Virus record (IMG/VR): IMGVR_UViG_3300034272_001431
Coordinates: 1-61,194 of that record
Source of the DNA: a virus
Reading direction: 5' to 3' (one strand)
DNA: 61,194 bases
The notes beneath the pieces were generated by a model, which saw nothing but the letters and a program-made list of their open reading frames with translations, had not been told where the DNA came from and made no database searches. This document shows positions 13,696-22,906 of this stretch, piece after piece. Positions within the stretch are counted from its first letter, which is position 1. Every line of letters begins with the position of its first letter. The translations under genes and the position numbers were made by a program.

Positions 13696-13713
13696 TTATT
13701 ATCAATATTCGAC

Positions 13714-13720
13714 TATTTAT
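13714..13720 (+). promoter_or_regulatory. late-type element TATTTAT
   Basis: 5 nt upstream of the ATG at 13726. Confidence 0.4.
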
Positions 13721-13725
13721 TATTA

Positions 13726-15051
13726 ATGGGCGATTTAAAAAGTATATTAACTAGTTTTCAGGTGCAAGAGGAATTAAACCCTAAAATTTGGGATGATTCT
13801 TTAAAAAAAATGTCACCTAAAGTTAGGTCACGTCTACTTCAGATTGCTTATGAGTTTATAGAGTTTTTAAAAGTAGATATTGTTGTATCAGATGTTATAA
13901 TGACTGGGTCATTATCAAACTATAATTGGTCAAAATTTTCAGATGTTGATTTACACATTTTAGTCGACTTCAATCAGTTCTCTAAAACTGAATTACCTTT
14001 ATACGAAGAATTATTTCAATTAAAAAAAACCATATATAACGACAAACACGATATCAGCATCTACGGATATGAAGTTGAGTTATATGTTCAAAATGAAATT
14101 GAGGCTCACTTTAGTAGTGGGGTGTACTCGGTTTTATTTGATAAATGGGAAAACAAACCTAAAAAAGAAAATATTAAAATTGACCTTGAATTGATTAAAA
14201 ACAAATCAAAACAATGGATGGATATTATTGATGGGGTTATTGAAAATGTTAAAGATGAGTCTATTGACGAGGCTAAACAAATAATTGACAAATACAAGAA
14301 AAAACTTAAAAAGTATAGAACTTGTGGGTTAGAAGAGGGTGGTGAATATTCGGATGAAAATTTAGTTTTCAAAGTACTAAGAAGAAATGGGTATATTGAA
14401 AAGTTATATCAATATGAAGATAATTATATTGATAAAAAATTATCCCTGAAGGAATCATCCACCAATATCGGAGGTAATTTTAAAACTGATTTAGAAAACG
14501 GGCCAAAAAATCACGGTAGTAGAAAATTAGGTAATTGGCAATCAGATAACGCTTGGGATATTTTCGCACCTCCCAATACAGTTGTTAATTCATATACTAA
14601 CGGTACTGTTACTAACATTAGAGATACAGGAAAAAATTCTGGAAAAATTTTTGGGACACAAGTATCAATTAAAGGTGCTGAGGGATTTCCCAATATTTTT
14701 TACACTCACGTTAAAAATGTAAAACTAAAAATTGGTGATACTATTAAAGTTGGTGATTACATTGGGGTTATTTCTGAATGGATTGGTCATGACACAATGA
14801 CTCATGTACACATAGGTTTACCTTATGGTGAACATATAAGAAGTTTATTAAAAAATTCTGGAAAAATTTTTACTAATAAAACAAGTACTGACTATAATGT
14901 TGATAGTAATGACGATAAAACAAATTCCGAGAATCCTGTAATTACCAAAGGTAGTGAAGAAAATACGGTCATTACTAAAGATAATAAAGGAAATAATGAA
15001 GAAGTTAATAGTTGGTTAACCCCATTATTGGCGGCATTAGGATTTAAATAA
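13726..15051 (+). CDS. nucleotidyltransferase-M23 endopeptidase fusion
   Basis: 441 aa. Residues of about 30-230 are a nucleotidyltransferase-fold domain with GSLSNYNWSKFSDVDLHI (GS at 61-62, D73, D75). Residues of about 245-375 are an M23/LytM domain with SDNAWDIFAP, an IFYTHV strand, VGDYIG and a THVHIGL His pair (H360, H362). In the first zinc motif an Asp (D274) stands where most M23 enzymes have His. A Ser/Asn/Thr-rich linker leads to a terminal SWLTPLLAALGFK, shared with the M15 protein at 4984-6192. Such a fusion is unusual. It could modify host RNA/protein or small molecules and cut cell wall on entry. Confidence 0.82.
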   Translation: MGDLKSILTSFQVQEELNPKIWDDSLKKMSPKVRSRLLQIAYEFIEFLKVDIVVSDVIMTGSLSNYNWSKFSDVDLHILVDFNQFSKTELPLYEELFQLKKTIYNDKHDISIYGYEVELYVQNEIEAHFSSGVYSVLFDKWENKPKKENIKIDLELIKNKSKQWMDIIDGVIENVKDESIDEAKQIIDKYKKKLKKYRTCGLEEGGEYSDENLVFKVLRRNGYIEKLYQYEDNYIDKKLSLKESSTNIGGNFKTDLENGPKNHGSRKLGNWQSDNAWDIFAPPNTVVNSYTNGTVTNIRDTGKNSGKIFGTQVSIKGAEGFPNIFYTHVKNVKLKIGDTIKVGDYIGVISEWIGHDTMTHVHIGLPYGEHIRSLLKNSGKIFTNKTSTDYNVDSNDDKTNSENPVITKGSEENTVITKDNKGNNEEVNSWLTPLLAALGFK

Positions 15052-15095
15052 ATGACTGAATTATGTTAGAACGATAACATTTTTGATTCTGAATA

Positions 15096-15104
15096 TATTT
15101 ATAA
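15096..15104 (+). promoter_or_regulatory. late-type element TATTTATAA
   Basis: About 30 nt upstream of the ATG at 15134, before an A-rich leader. Confidence 0.5.
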
Positions 15105-15133
15105 TATAAATTAATTTTAAAAAAAACAAAATA

Positions 15134-16423
15134 ATGGGAAACTTAAAACCAATCGGAAGTGAAAAATTACAAGGTATGGACAAAATCAACCGTATCATTG
15201 AGATTTCTAGATATAATGAAAATATGCCGACACCTGTAAATGAAGATAAATCAATCGAATATATAAAGACTTTATCTGACGGAAACAATTATCAAATTGT
15301 TAAAGAAAAAAACGGATATGTGATTAAAAAAACACTAGCAGAATCTGCGGGTAAAAATGATTACTTAGAACCAATGAAAAATAGAAAATACTATTCTTCT
15401 TATTCACAAGCATTCAAACGTCTTAACTTAATTGCCAAAGAGGTTAATGTTAACGAAGGGTATGAATCAAATGTTTCATTATTTGGTGAGAGTGATGTAG
15501 ATGAAAAAGCGGCAACAAAATACATTTTAAAAATGGGGGAAACTAAGGAACAAGCGGCACCTGCTCCCGCACCTGCTCCCGTACCTGCACCTGCTCCCGC
15601 ACCTGCACCCGCACCTGCACCCGCACCAACAGATGACTTAGGTATGGAAGATGATTTAGGTATGGAAGACCCTGAAGGTGAAGAAATGGAACAACCTGAA
15701 GAGGATGAAGTTATAACATTAAAAGTTATTCAAAAATTGACAGGTAAATTAGCTCAGAAATTAAGGGCTTTCCAAGACTCTCAAGAAGATGAAGAACCAA
15801 TGACCTCTAAAGACATTAAATATGTTGTTAATTCTATATTATCGGCATTAAATTTAGAATCTTTAGACGAAGAAGATAAAGAAGATATCTTAAATAAACT
15901 TGAAGGTGTTGAAAATGATGAAGAATTTGGTGGTGAAGAAATGGATATGGAAGAACCTGACGGTGAAGAAATAGGTATTGAAGAACCTACTGGTGAAATG
16001 TCTGAAAGTGATTTTGATATGGACGGCCAAGAATTTGATGATAATTTATATGGTGAAGGTGGATATGAAGAAGTTGGTGAAGGACATAACCATCACTCAA
16101 AAATTAAAGGTGTTAATCCAAAACATGGTAAACACATGGAAGATGTTATCGAAGGACTTTTTACCGAATCTAAAATTGATAATATATTAAAAAAATACTT
16201 TAAAGTTGAGGAAAACGAAAAGAATTTAATTAAAGAAAATAAATTAAAAACTATTAGTAAAATTAAAACTGTTTCTGAAAGTATTTCTCAAGAAGTTGCA
16301 TCAACTAAGTTAGTGTCCAAATATCCTAACGCAAAACTTGTTGGAAAAACAAACCACAAAAATTTAGTGTTTGAAATGAACAATAAACAATTTCGAGTTA
16401 CTGTTAAAGGTCAGATACTATAA
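15134..16423 (+). CDS. acidic hypothetical protein with Ala-Pro linker
   Basis: 429 aa. An N-terminal basic region (about 1-135) contains KTLAESAGKN, an [IL]-x-E type site. An Ala-Pro repeat linker follows (about 142-165), then a long Asp/Glu-rich region and a basic C-terminal domain (LVSKYPNAKLVGKTNHKNLV). The composition resembles head-interior or scaffold-associated proteins, and it begins the head gene run. Its stop overlaps the start of the next gene. Function unknown. Confidence 0.65.
   Translation: MGNLKPIGSEKLQGMDKINRIIEISRYNENMPTPVNEDKSIEYIKTLSDGNNYQIVKEKNGYVIKKTLAESAGKNDYLEPMKNRKYYSSYSQAFKRLNLIAKEVNVNEGYESNVSLFGESDVDEKAATKYILKMGETKEQAAPAPAPAPVPAPAPAPAPAPAPAPTDDLGMEDDLGMEDPEGEEMEQPEEDEVITLKVIQKLTGKLAQKLRAFQDSQEDEEPMTSKDIKYVVNSILSALNLESLDEEDKEDILNKLEGVENDEEFGGEEMDMEEPDGEEIGIEEPTGEMSESDFDMDGQEFDDNLYGEGGYEEVGEGHNHHSKIKGVNPKHGKHMEDVIEGLFTESKIDNILKKYFKVEENEKNLIKENKLKTISKIKTVSESISQEVASTKLVSKYPNAKLVGKTNHKNLVFEMNNKQFRVTVKGQIL
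15557..15627 (+). repeat. CCTGCTCCCGCA-type tandem repeat (Ala-Pro)
   Basis: Twelve-nucleotide units with synonymous changes encode alternating Ala and Pro, a stiff linker. Confidence 0.85.
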
Positions 16424-16833
16424 TGATTTATTTGATATATGTTAATGAATTAGGACCTAATTATAAGGGTGATAACATATATGAATTTATATTTTCTGAT
16501 AATTTAGAAAATATATGGGGGGAAAACTGGGAATCAAAACCGTCTAACGGTTACCCACTACCACCTGATTTAGAATTCATACGAAAAGTAGGGACTCTAA
16601 AAAATGACCAAGTTACATTATCAGTAATCCAAAATTCTGATAACTTCTCAATGTTGGATTCTATAGATGGTGTAATTGCTTTAGCTTGGGAGAATGAGAG
16701 TGACGAGGTTGATTTTGACCGTCAAAAAAGATTAGTGTTTAGATTCGGTGACGAAGAGACCACTGTCAAAGATAAATTATATGAACGTGATATCGTTTTA
16801 GAATTTGAAAAAAAGGTTGTCTATGAAAACTAA
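16423..16833 (+). CDS. conserved hypothetical protein (136 aa)
   Basis: It starts on the last base of the previous stop codon (TAATG overlap). The protein begins MIYLIYVNELGPNYKGDNIYEFIF, with a Trp-rich middle (IWGENWESKP) and an acidic C-terminus. No known family. Its position between the acidic protein and the terminase-proximal genes suggests a head or packaging accessory. Confidence 0.68.
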   Translation: MIYLIYVNELGPNYKGDNIYEFIFSDNLENIWGENWESKPSNGYPLPPDLEFIRKVGTLKNDQVTLSVIQNSDNFSMLDSIDGVIALAWENESDEVDFDRQKRLVFRFGDEETTVKDKLYERDIVLEFEKKVVYEN

Positions 16834-17752
16834 CCAAAAACAATTAAGATTAATACAACACGGGTTGAAAGCGTCCACTGTCACTAGATTAAGTGAATCA
16901 CAAGTGGATATTTTGTTTAACAGACTTAATGAGTCTAAAAAAGAAAATAAAGAACAAGTTACTAAAACTACTGAACCTGCTAAAGAAATTGTTACTATAG
17001 GGGCTCAAGGAGGCGATTTACCAAATAACCCAACAGGGAAGGGATATAAGTTTGAAAAGAAACCTGATGGTACTATGAAAGCGACTCCCATGGAGACTGA
17101 GATGACTGAAGACACTGATTCTGAAATGGAGTGGTTAATGAAAGGTGATACTCAGGACCCTATTCAAAAAGGACCTACGGGTGATGGTGACCCTGATTCA
17201 TTACAAGAATATAAAAATCTTGCAGAGAAATTTGAATCTAAAAAACAACAAAAATATTTCTTTGCTAAGTGTGGTGATGGTAAAACAAAAGAACAGAAGA
17301 AATGGTGTAAAATGGCCGAAGAATTTGCCGACAAAACAAACTTTAAAAAATTACCTGAAAAGAAAAAAACAGAAGCGAAAGAAAGTGGTTTAAATAATTT
17401 AGTTAATAAAGTTTCTGCGGCATATGCGGGTGGTGTAAAAAATAAGTTGAATTCCATGTCTCCAAGCGTTACCTTTGGTGAAAATGAAATAGAAAAAAAA
17501 ATTATGAAATTAGTTGAAAAACATATTACCCCAAAAATGACTAAAAGGGAATTCCTTAATTTAGTTAAAGAACAAGGCCCTAAAACGGCACCATCAATAC
17601 CAGGGGTTAGACCTGATGTTGATACCCCAACAAGACCATCAAAACCTGGAACACCATACCTACCTAAACCAGGAGTTAAACCTGCACCTAAAGCTAAACA
17701 AAAGGTACCAAGTTGGTTGTCATTTAAATCATTAGGAATTAAATTAAAGTAA
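16823..17752 (+). CDS. hypothetical protein (309 aa) in the head module
   Basis: The ATG at 16823 is preferred over the one at 16805, giving an 11 nt overlap with the upstream gene. The protein has a Lys-rich N-terminal helix with SESQVDILFNRLNE, a segment FFAKCGDGKTKEQKKWCKMA with two Cys, and a Pro-rich C-terminus (RPSKPGTPYLPKPGVKPAPK). It contains several Glu-containing sites of [IL]-x-E type. Unknown function; probable virion or core component by context. Confidence 0.65.
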   Translation: MKTNQKQLRLIQHGLKASTVTRLSESQVDILFNRLNESKKENKEQVTKTTEPAKEIVTIGAQGGDLPNNPTGKGYKFEKKPDGTMKATPMETEMTEDTDSEMEWLMKGDTQDPIQKGPTGDGDPDSLQEYKNLAEKFESKKQQKYFFAKCGDGKTKEQKKWCKMAEEFADKTNFKKLPEKKKTEAKESGLNNLVNKVSAAYAGGVKNKLNSMSPSVTFGENEIEKKIMKLVEKHITPKMTKREFLNLVKEQGPKTAPSIPGVRPDVDTPTRPSKPGTPYLPKPGVKPAPKAKQKVPSWLSFKSLGIKLK

Positions 17753-17756
17753 GAAA

Positions 17757-19073
17757 ATGAGTCTAAATCCAAATACAGAAAAAAACCTAAAAGTTAAAAA
17801 ATTTTTAGAAAAAAAATTAGTTAGTGAAGGGTTAACTAATAATGAACGTAGTCTTTTAAGTGAGTTAAAAAATAACTTAAAAGAAGCTCCTATTGATTAT
17901 GAAGGGCCTGAAAGAATGGAACCTGGTATTGAAAGAAAAATTACGTCAAAAGAGACTCCTTACAATAACTTTCCTGCAATCCCTAAGATGGATAAGGATT
18001 ATATTGAATTAATATCATCAAAAAGATTTAAAGATTCTGTAGATAAAGTTAGAAGAGCCATGGGTGACACCAGAGTAATCCAAGGGGGCAATCCATTAAA
18101 TAATCTAATGATGACCGCGATGCAATCGTTACAAACAGTTGTATCAATTCAAATGGAAAACAAAGAAGTTTTAGAACAACTTGCAGTTGATTTAGTTATT
18201 AAAGAGATGGGTATTCCTGAAGGAGCAATGCAGTTTGACGCTAAATTAGTTATGAGACCTATGGGTGCGGCAGAAGGAATGAAAGAAGAACCTGAAATGC
18301 CTAGCGAAGAAGAAATCGAAGAGTTTATGGGTGACGCCGAAACATTTGATTTAGAAAGAGCTAAAAGAAGATTTATTAACTCACTTATTCAAGGTGCTGC
18401 GTTTAAAGGCGGTCACATGTTTAATTTAGTTTCAAGAGAACTTAATGATATTGACCCTAGATTAATGAATTTATACACCGTGTCACAATCTTTAATGGAA
18501 CACGCATATTGGTTATTCCCTGATATGGAAGGAATGGCTGGTGGCGGTGGTGGTCAAATGGGACAATCAGAAGTTGACACCGAAACTGACCCACCAACAG
18601 TTAAAGCAAGAGCAATGACGTTCCCGCTTTTAATTCATGAATTAGTTAAAGGTATTTACGAAATATTTGGTACTCACGGTTTACCTGATGACCCAAAACA
18701 ACAAGAAATGATTATGAGTGCTGAAGATACTTTACCGGCAGAAATTTGGGATTCTCGATTAGGTCCAATTTTTTGGGAAAAATTCTTACAAGCTTATCCA
18801 ATCGAATTGTTTGATGAAGACATGAAACACATCCAACATTACTTATTTATGAGATTTTCTAAATTAAATGCTGAAGAATTTTTTAGAGTTGCTAAACTTA
18901 TACTTTCAGGTGACCCACAAGGAACTCAATTTATTCAGAGGATGGTTAATGAAATTGTTACTGAATTGAAAGAATATGACGCGGAAGAAGCGTTGAGTGG
19001 CGGTGACGATGAAGATGACGATGAAGGATTTGATGATTTCTTAAATGGACTAGGATTATCGAGACCAAAATAA
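17757..19073 (+). CDS. conserved head-module protein, unknown function
   Basis: 438 aa, immediately before the terminase. It is acidic and Met-rich, with helical segments (LNNLMMTAMQSLQTVVSIQM), a Gly-rich loop (AGGGGGQMGQ) near residue 262 and an Asp-rich C-terminal tail (GGDDEDDDEGFDDF). It does not resemble T4 small terminase by motif, but it occupies a similar place. A packaging or head-assembly role is inferred from context only. Confidence 0.68.
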   Translation: MSLNPNTEKNLKVKKFLEKKLVSEGLTNNERSLLSELKNNLKEAPIDYEGPERMEPGIERKITSKETPYNNFPAIPKMDKDYIELISSKRFKDSVDKVRRAMGDTRVIQGGNPLNNLMMTAMQSLQTVVSIQMENKEVLEQLAVDLVIKEMGIPEGAMQFDAKLVMRPMGAAEGMKEEPEMPSEEEIEEFMGDAETFDLERAKRRFINSLIQGAAFKGGHMFNLVSRELNDIDPRLMNLYTVSQSLMEHAYWLFPDMEGMAGGGGGQMGQSEVDTETDPPTVKARAMTFPLLIHELVKGIYEIFGTHGLPDDPKQQEMIMSAEDTLPAEIWDSRLGPIFWEKFLQAYPIELFDEDMKHIQHYLFMRFSKLNAEEFFRVAKLILSGDPQGTQFIQRMVNEIVTELKEYDAEEALSGGDDEDDDEGFDDFLNGLGLSRPK

Positions 19074-19079
19074 TGAAAC

Positions 19080-20849
19080 ATGTTAAATTTATCCAAAGAA
19101 CAGGTACTAATAGAGTACGTAAAATGTCATAAGGATGTAAAATACGCGTTAAGAACTTATCTACAAACCTACGACAATACAGTTTCTAAATACGTACCAT
19201 TAGAATTATTTCCTGACCAAGCATCATTACTTGAAGATTACGAGAATTATAACGAAAACATCGCCCTAAAATATCGACAAGCGGGAGTATCTACAGTTAC
19301 CGCAGCTTGGGCTTCGATGAAACTTTCTTTTGCTAAAAAAAATAAACCCGAAAAAGTTCTTATAATTGCTAATAAACTTGATACGTCATTAGAAATGGCG
19401 AACAAGATTAGAGCCTTTGTTGGTCAATGGCCAAGTTGGGTTGGGGTTGACTTTGCAGTTGAAAAAAACTCACAAAAACATTATAAATTAAATAACGGTA
19501 GTGAGGTTAAAGCCGTTGCAACATCTAAAGATGCCTTACGTGGATTTACTCCTACAATACTTGTATTTGATGAGGCGGCGTTTATCGAGGCCGACAGTGA
19601 TTTTTGGGCGGCTTGTATGGCGTCCCTATCTACAGGAGGTAAAGTAATTGTAGTCTCAACGCCAAATGGTTATGACCGAATTTATTATGAAATATACGAC
19701 CAAGCATTAAGAAACATGAATGACTTTAGGATTACTGAAATGTATTGGTTTCGTGACCCTCGTTATACAAAAGATTTATATTTAGTTAAAACCGAGGATA
19801 TGATTCACTATCTTTTAAATAAAGAAGAGTATAGTGAAAAAGATATACTTAGTTGGTCACATATACCAGCGTCCGAAAGAGATTATAGTGAACTAAAAAA
19901 ATTAATGGACCAAGGTTATAAACCTTGTTCTTCTTGGTTTGAGGCGATGGTTAAGAAATTAAAATATGATAAACGTAAAGTATCTCAGGAGTTGGAATGT
20001 AACTTCTTAGGTTCAGGTGATAACGTATTTGATTCTAAAATGTTACAAACTATTAGAGAAAATTCTATTACAGAACCCAAGAATAAAATGATGGGTAATG
20101 CTTTATGGATTTGGAAAGAACCTGTTGTTGGCCATAAATACATTATGGGGGTTGACGTATCTCGTGGAGATAGTGAAGATTTTAGCTCCTTTCAAATTAT
20201 TGATTTTGATGAGAGAGAACAGGTTGCAGAATATGTTGGTAAATTACCACCAGATACTATGGCGGAAATTTGTTATAAATGGGCCAACATGTATTCATGT
20301 TTTATTGTAATTGATATTACTGGCGGTATGGGTGTTTCCACATCAAGAAAATTACAGGAAATGGGTTACAAAGACTTATATGTTGATGGTGTCGATACTG
20401 CTAATAAGTGGAAGTACGATGCCAAGGCACATGAAAAAATACCAGGGATTAACTTTAACAATAAAAGGGTTCAAATTATCTCGTCATTTGAAGAGGGGAT
20501 GAGACATGGATTTAAAATTTATAGTTCAAGACTTTTTAATGAAATGAATACGTTCATCTACATTAATGGCCGTCCTGACCACCAAAAAGGACATCATGAC
20601 GATTTAATTATGTCGGTGGCTATGGCAACTTACGTTGCCGAGTCTTCATTTAGTAATTTGACTAAGGTTGTTGAGCACACTAAAGCGATGATTGAGGCTT
20701 GGGCGGTTAATAATAATGACCAAACATCAAAAAAATTAGAATTTAATCCTGTTATACCGCACATGTCTGAAAGAATTAATCAGTATAACAGTCAGAACAT
20801 GTCTAGAGAAGATTATCAAAAGTATGGTTGGTTATTTGGTGTTAGATAA
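19080..20849 (+). CDS. large terminase subunit (T4 gp17-like)
   Basis: 589 aa DNA-packaging motor. The ATPase has a variant Walker A KYRQAGVST (about 64-72) and Walker B ILVFDEAAF (about 160-168, D164/E165), followed by a coupling motif STPNG. The RNase H-fold nuclease has GVDVSRGD, VIDITGG and HHDDLIMS, three acidic clusters that bind metal. This matches gp17 length and order. It acts at the portal encoded just downstream. Confidence 0.96.
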   Translation: MLNLSKEQVLIEYVKCHKDVKYALRTYLQTYDNTVSKYVPLELFPDQASLLEDYENYNENIALKYRQAGVSTVTAAWASMKLSFAKKNKPEKVLIIANKLDTSLEMANKIRAFVGQWPSWVGVDFAVEKNSQKHYKLNNGSEVKAVATSKDALRGFTPTILVFDEAAFIEADSDFWAACMASLSTGGKVIVVSTPNGYDRIYYEIYDQALRNMNDFRITEMYWFRDPRYTKDLYLVKTEDMIHYLLNKEEYSEKDILSWSHIPASERDYSELKKLMDQGYKPCSSWFEAMVKKLKYDKRKVSQELECNFLGSGDNVFDSKMLQTIRENSITEPKNKMMGNALWIWKEPVVGHKYIMGVDVSRGDSEDFSSFQIIDFDEREQVAEYVGKLPPDTMAEICYKWANMYSCFIVIDITGGMGVSTSRKLQEMGYKDLYVDGVDTANKWKYDAKAHEKIPGINFNNKRVQIISSFEEGMRHGFKIYSSRLFNEMNTFIYINGRPDHQKGHHDDLIMSVAMATYVAESSFSNLTKVVEHTKAMIEAWAVNNNDQTSKKLEFNPVIPHMSERINQYNSQNMSREDYQKYGWLFGVR

Positions 20850-20856
20850 TATTTAT
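20850..20856 (+). promoter_or_regulatory. late-type element TATTTAT
   Basis: Directly after the terminase stop, 14 nt upstream of the small gene at 20871. Confidence 0.45.
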
Positions 20857-20870
20857 TAATAAAACATCAC

Positions 20871-21026
20871 ATGGGATTAACTTCTAGAAAAAAATCGGGG
20901 AATAAGCTTAATGGCAGTAAATTAAACGTGCCTGGTCAGGGTATTAGTAATGTTAAACCTGGTGGTGATAATAAAATAAACCAACAAAAAGGTGACCCTA
21001 ACAGAAAAAAAGGTAATCAAAATTAA
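20871..21026 (+). CDS. small basic Gly/Asn/Lys-rich protein (51 aa)
   Basis: ATG at 20871, TAA at 21024-21026. The product is very hydrophilic (Lys, Asn, Gly) with VPGQGISNVKPGGDNK in the middle and looks disordered. It lies between terminase and portal and has its own TATTTAT element. It may be a small DNA-binding or head-decoration peptide. No family recognised. Confidence 0.55.
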   Translation: MGLTSRKKSGNKLNGSKLNVPGQGISNVKPGGDNKINQQKGDPNRKKGNQN

Positions 21027-21063
21027 CTATTTAATTATAGATAATTAGAATTAAATTTATTAC

Positions 21064-22887
21064 ATGGAAAATAATCAAAATAATCAATTTACAGTTTGGC
21101 AGAGGTTATCCCAAGCTTTTGGGCCTAACGCCCTGTTAAATCAAGATTATCCAACATATAATTTAGACAAGACTGAATTATTAAAAACATCATCAAAACA
21201 GGAATACGAAAGAGAAAAACTACAAGCTCAACAAACGTTTTACTTAGCCAATCAATGGACAAAAATTGAGAGTAACTTATATACTCAAGCGGTTTATTAT
21301 GAACCAACAAGATTAGCATCATTTTATGATTACGAATCTATGGAATATACTCCCGAAATTTCGGCGGCTTTAGATATCTACGGTGAAGAATCAACAACTG
21401 TTGACCAAAATGGATACATGTTACAAATTTATTCAGAATCTAAACGTATTAAATCAATCTTAATTGATTTATTTAATAATGTTTTAGACATCAATACTAA
21501 TTTACCAATGTGGACAAGAAATACCGCAAAATACGGTGATAATTTTGTTTATTTAAAATTAGATGCCGAGAAAGGTATTGTTGGTTGTATGCAATTACCA
21601 AATATTGAGATTGAACGACTTGAAAGAGGTATGGCGGCAAAATCTGCAAACGTTGAGGAACCCGTAGAAAACAAAGGTTTAAGATTTAAGTGGAAGGCTA
21701 AAGACATGGAATTTAATTCATGGGAAATTGCTCACTTTAGATTATTAGGTGATGATAGAAAATTACCTTATGGTACTTCTATGTTAGAAAAAGCAAGACG
21801 TATTTGGAAACAATTATTATTGTCGGAAGACGCAATGTTAATCTATCGGACTTCAAGAGCACCTGAAAGACGTGTATTTAAAGTTTTTGTTGGTAACATG
21901 GACGATAAAGATGTTGAGGCATATGTACAACGTGTTGCAAACAAATTTAAACGTAGTCAGGTGGTTGATAGTCAATCAGGTAATGTTGATATGAGATTTA
22001 ACCAAATGGCGGTTGACCAAGATTATTTTATTCCTGTTCGTGACCAAGCGGCGCCAAATCCAATTGATACTTTACCTGGAGCTCAGAACCTTTCTGAGAT
22101 TGCCGATATTGAATACATCCAAAAGAAATTATTAACCGCACTTCGGGTACCTAAGGCGTTTTTAGGGTTTGAGGAAGTGGTTGGTGATGGTAAGAATTTA
22201 TCATTACAAGACATCCGTTTTGCAAGAACAATTAATAGAATTCAAAAATCTATGATTGCAGAAATGAATAAAATCGCCATCATACATTTATTCTTATTAG
22301 GTTTTGAAGATGAATTATCAAACTTTACCTTAGGATTAACTAATCCATCAACACAAGCCGATTTATTAAAAATTGATGTTTGGAAAGAAAAAGTTTTATT
22401 ATACAAAGATGCTGTAACGGCAATCGAGGGTATTGCACCAGTGTCAGTGACTTGGGCTAAGAAACATGTACTAGGATTCTCGGATGAAGAAATTAAATTA
22501 GATTTGCAACAACAACGTGTTGAGAAAGCCGTTGGGGCAGAATTAACTAATACCGCAACTATTATCAACCATACAGGAGTATTTGATAATATTGACAAAT
22601 TATATGGTGTTAAATCAGGCGCAACCCAAACTGTGGGAGCGACCCCACCACCTTTAGGAGGATTAGGAGGTCCTGAAGATACTGGCGGAGGAGCACCACC
22701 ACCACCTCCAGGTCCTGAAATAGGTGGTGACGCGGGGATAACACCTGAGTCATTTAAACGTGATAATTTATCAATTTTATTAGAAAGTGATAACTTAACA
22801 GAGTCAGATTCATTTATTGATTTATCTAAAGCGAGAAATTCTTTAGGTGAAATAGAGAAAGAATTAAACAAAATTCTAAAAGATTGA
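21064..22887 (+). CDS. portal protein (T4 gp20-like)
   Basis: 607 aa, similar in length to gp20 (524 aa) with a longer C-terminus. The N-terminal wing includes YEPTRLASFYDYESMEYTPEI, then LDIYGEESTT and the stem/crown region (NMDDKDVEAYVQRVANKFKR, DTLPGAQNLSEIADIEYIQKKL). The C-terminus has a Gly/Pro-rich stretch and ends in acidic helices. It forms the dodecameric vertex through which the terminase pumps DNA. Confidence 0.92.
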   Translation: MENNQNNQFTVWQRLSQAFGPNALLNQDYPTYNLDKTELLKTSSKQEYEREKLQAQQTFYLANQWTKIESNLYTQAVYYEPTRLASFYDYESMEYTPEISAALDIYGEESTTVDQNGYMLQIYSESKRIKSILIDLFNNVLDINTNLPMWTRNTAKYGDNFVYLKLDAEKGIVGCMQLPNIEIERLERGMAAKSANVEEPVENKGLRFKWKAKDMEFNSWEIAHFRLLGDDRKLPYGTSMLEKARRIWKQLLLSEDAMLIYRTSRAPERRVFKVFVGNMDDKDVEAYVQRVANKFKRSQVVDSQSGNVDMRFNQMAVDQDYFIPVRDQAAPNPIDTLPGAQNLSEIADIEYIQKKLLTALRVPKAFLGFEEVVGDGKNLSLQDIRFARTINRIQKSMIAEMNKIAIIHLFLLGFEDELSNFTLGLTNPSTQADLLKIDVWKEKVLLYKDAVTAIEGIAPVSVTWAKKHVLGFSDEEIKLDLQQQRVEKAVGAELTNTATIINHTGVFDNIDKLYGVKSGATQTVGATPPPLGGLGGPEDTGGGAPPPPPGPEIGGDAGITPESFKRDNLSILLESDNLTESDSFIDLSKARNSLGEIEKELNKILKD

Positions 22888-22896
22888 TATTTATAA
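22888..22896 (+). promoter_or_regulatory. late-type element TATTTATAA
   Basis: Sits at the portal stop and 10 nt before the ATG at 22907. Confidence 0.5.
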
Positions 22897-22906
22897 ATAA
22901 AAAGAG

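Noticed and set aside
17164-17772. Minus-strand open frame of 202 codons
   Set aside because: Lies wholly against the coding frame of 16823-17752, which fits the operon spacing and direction.
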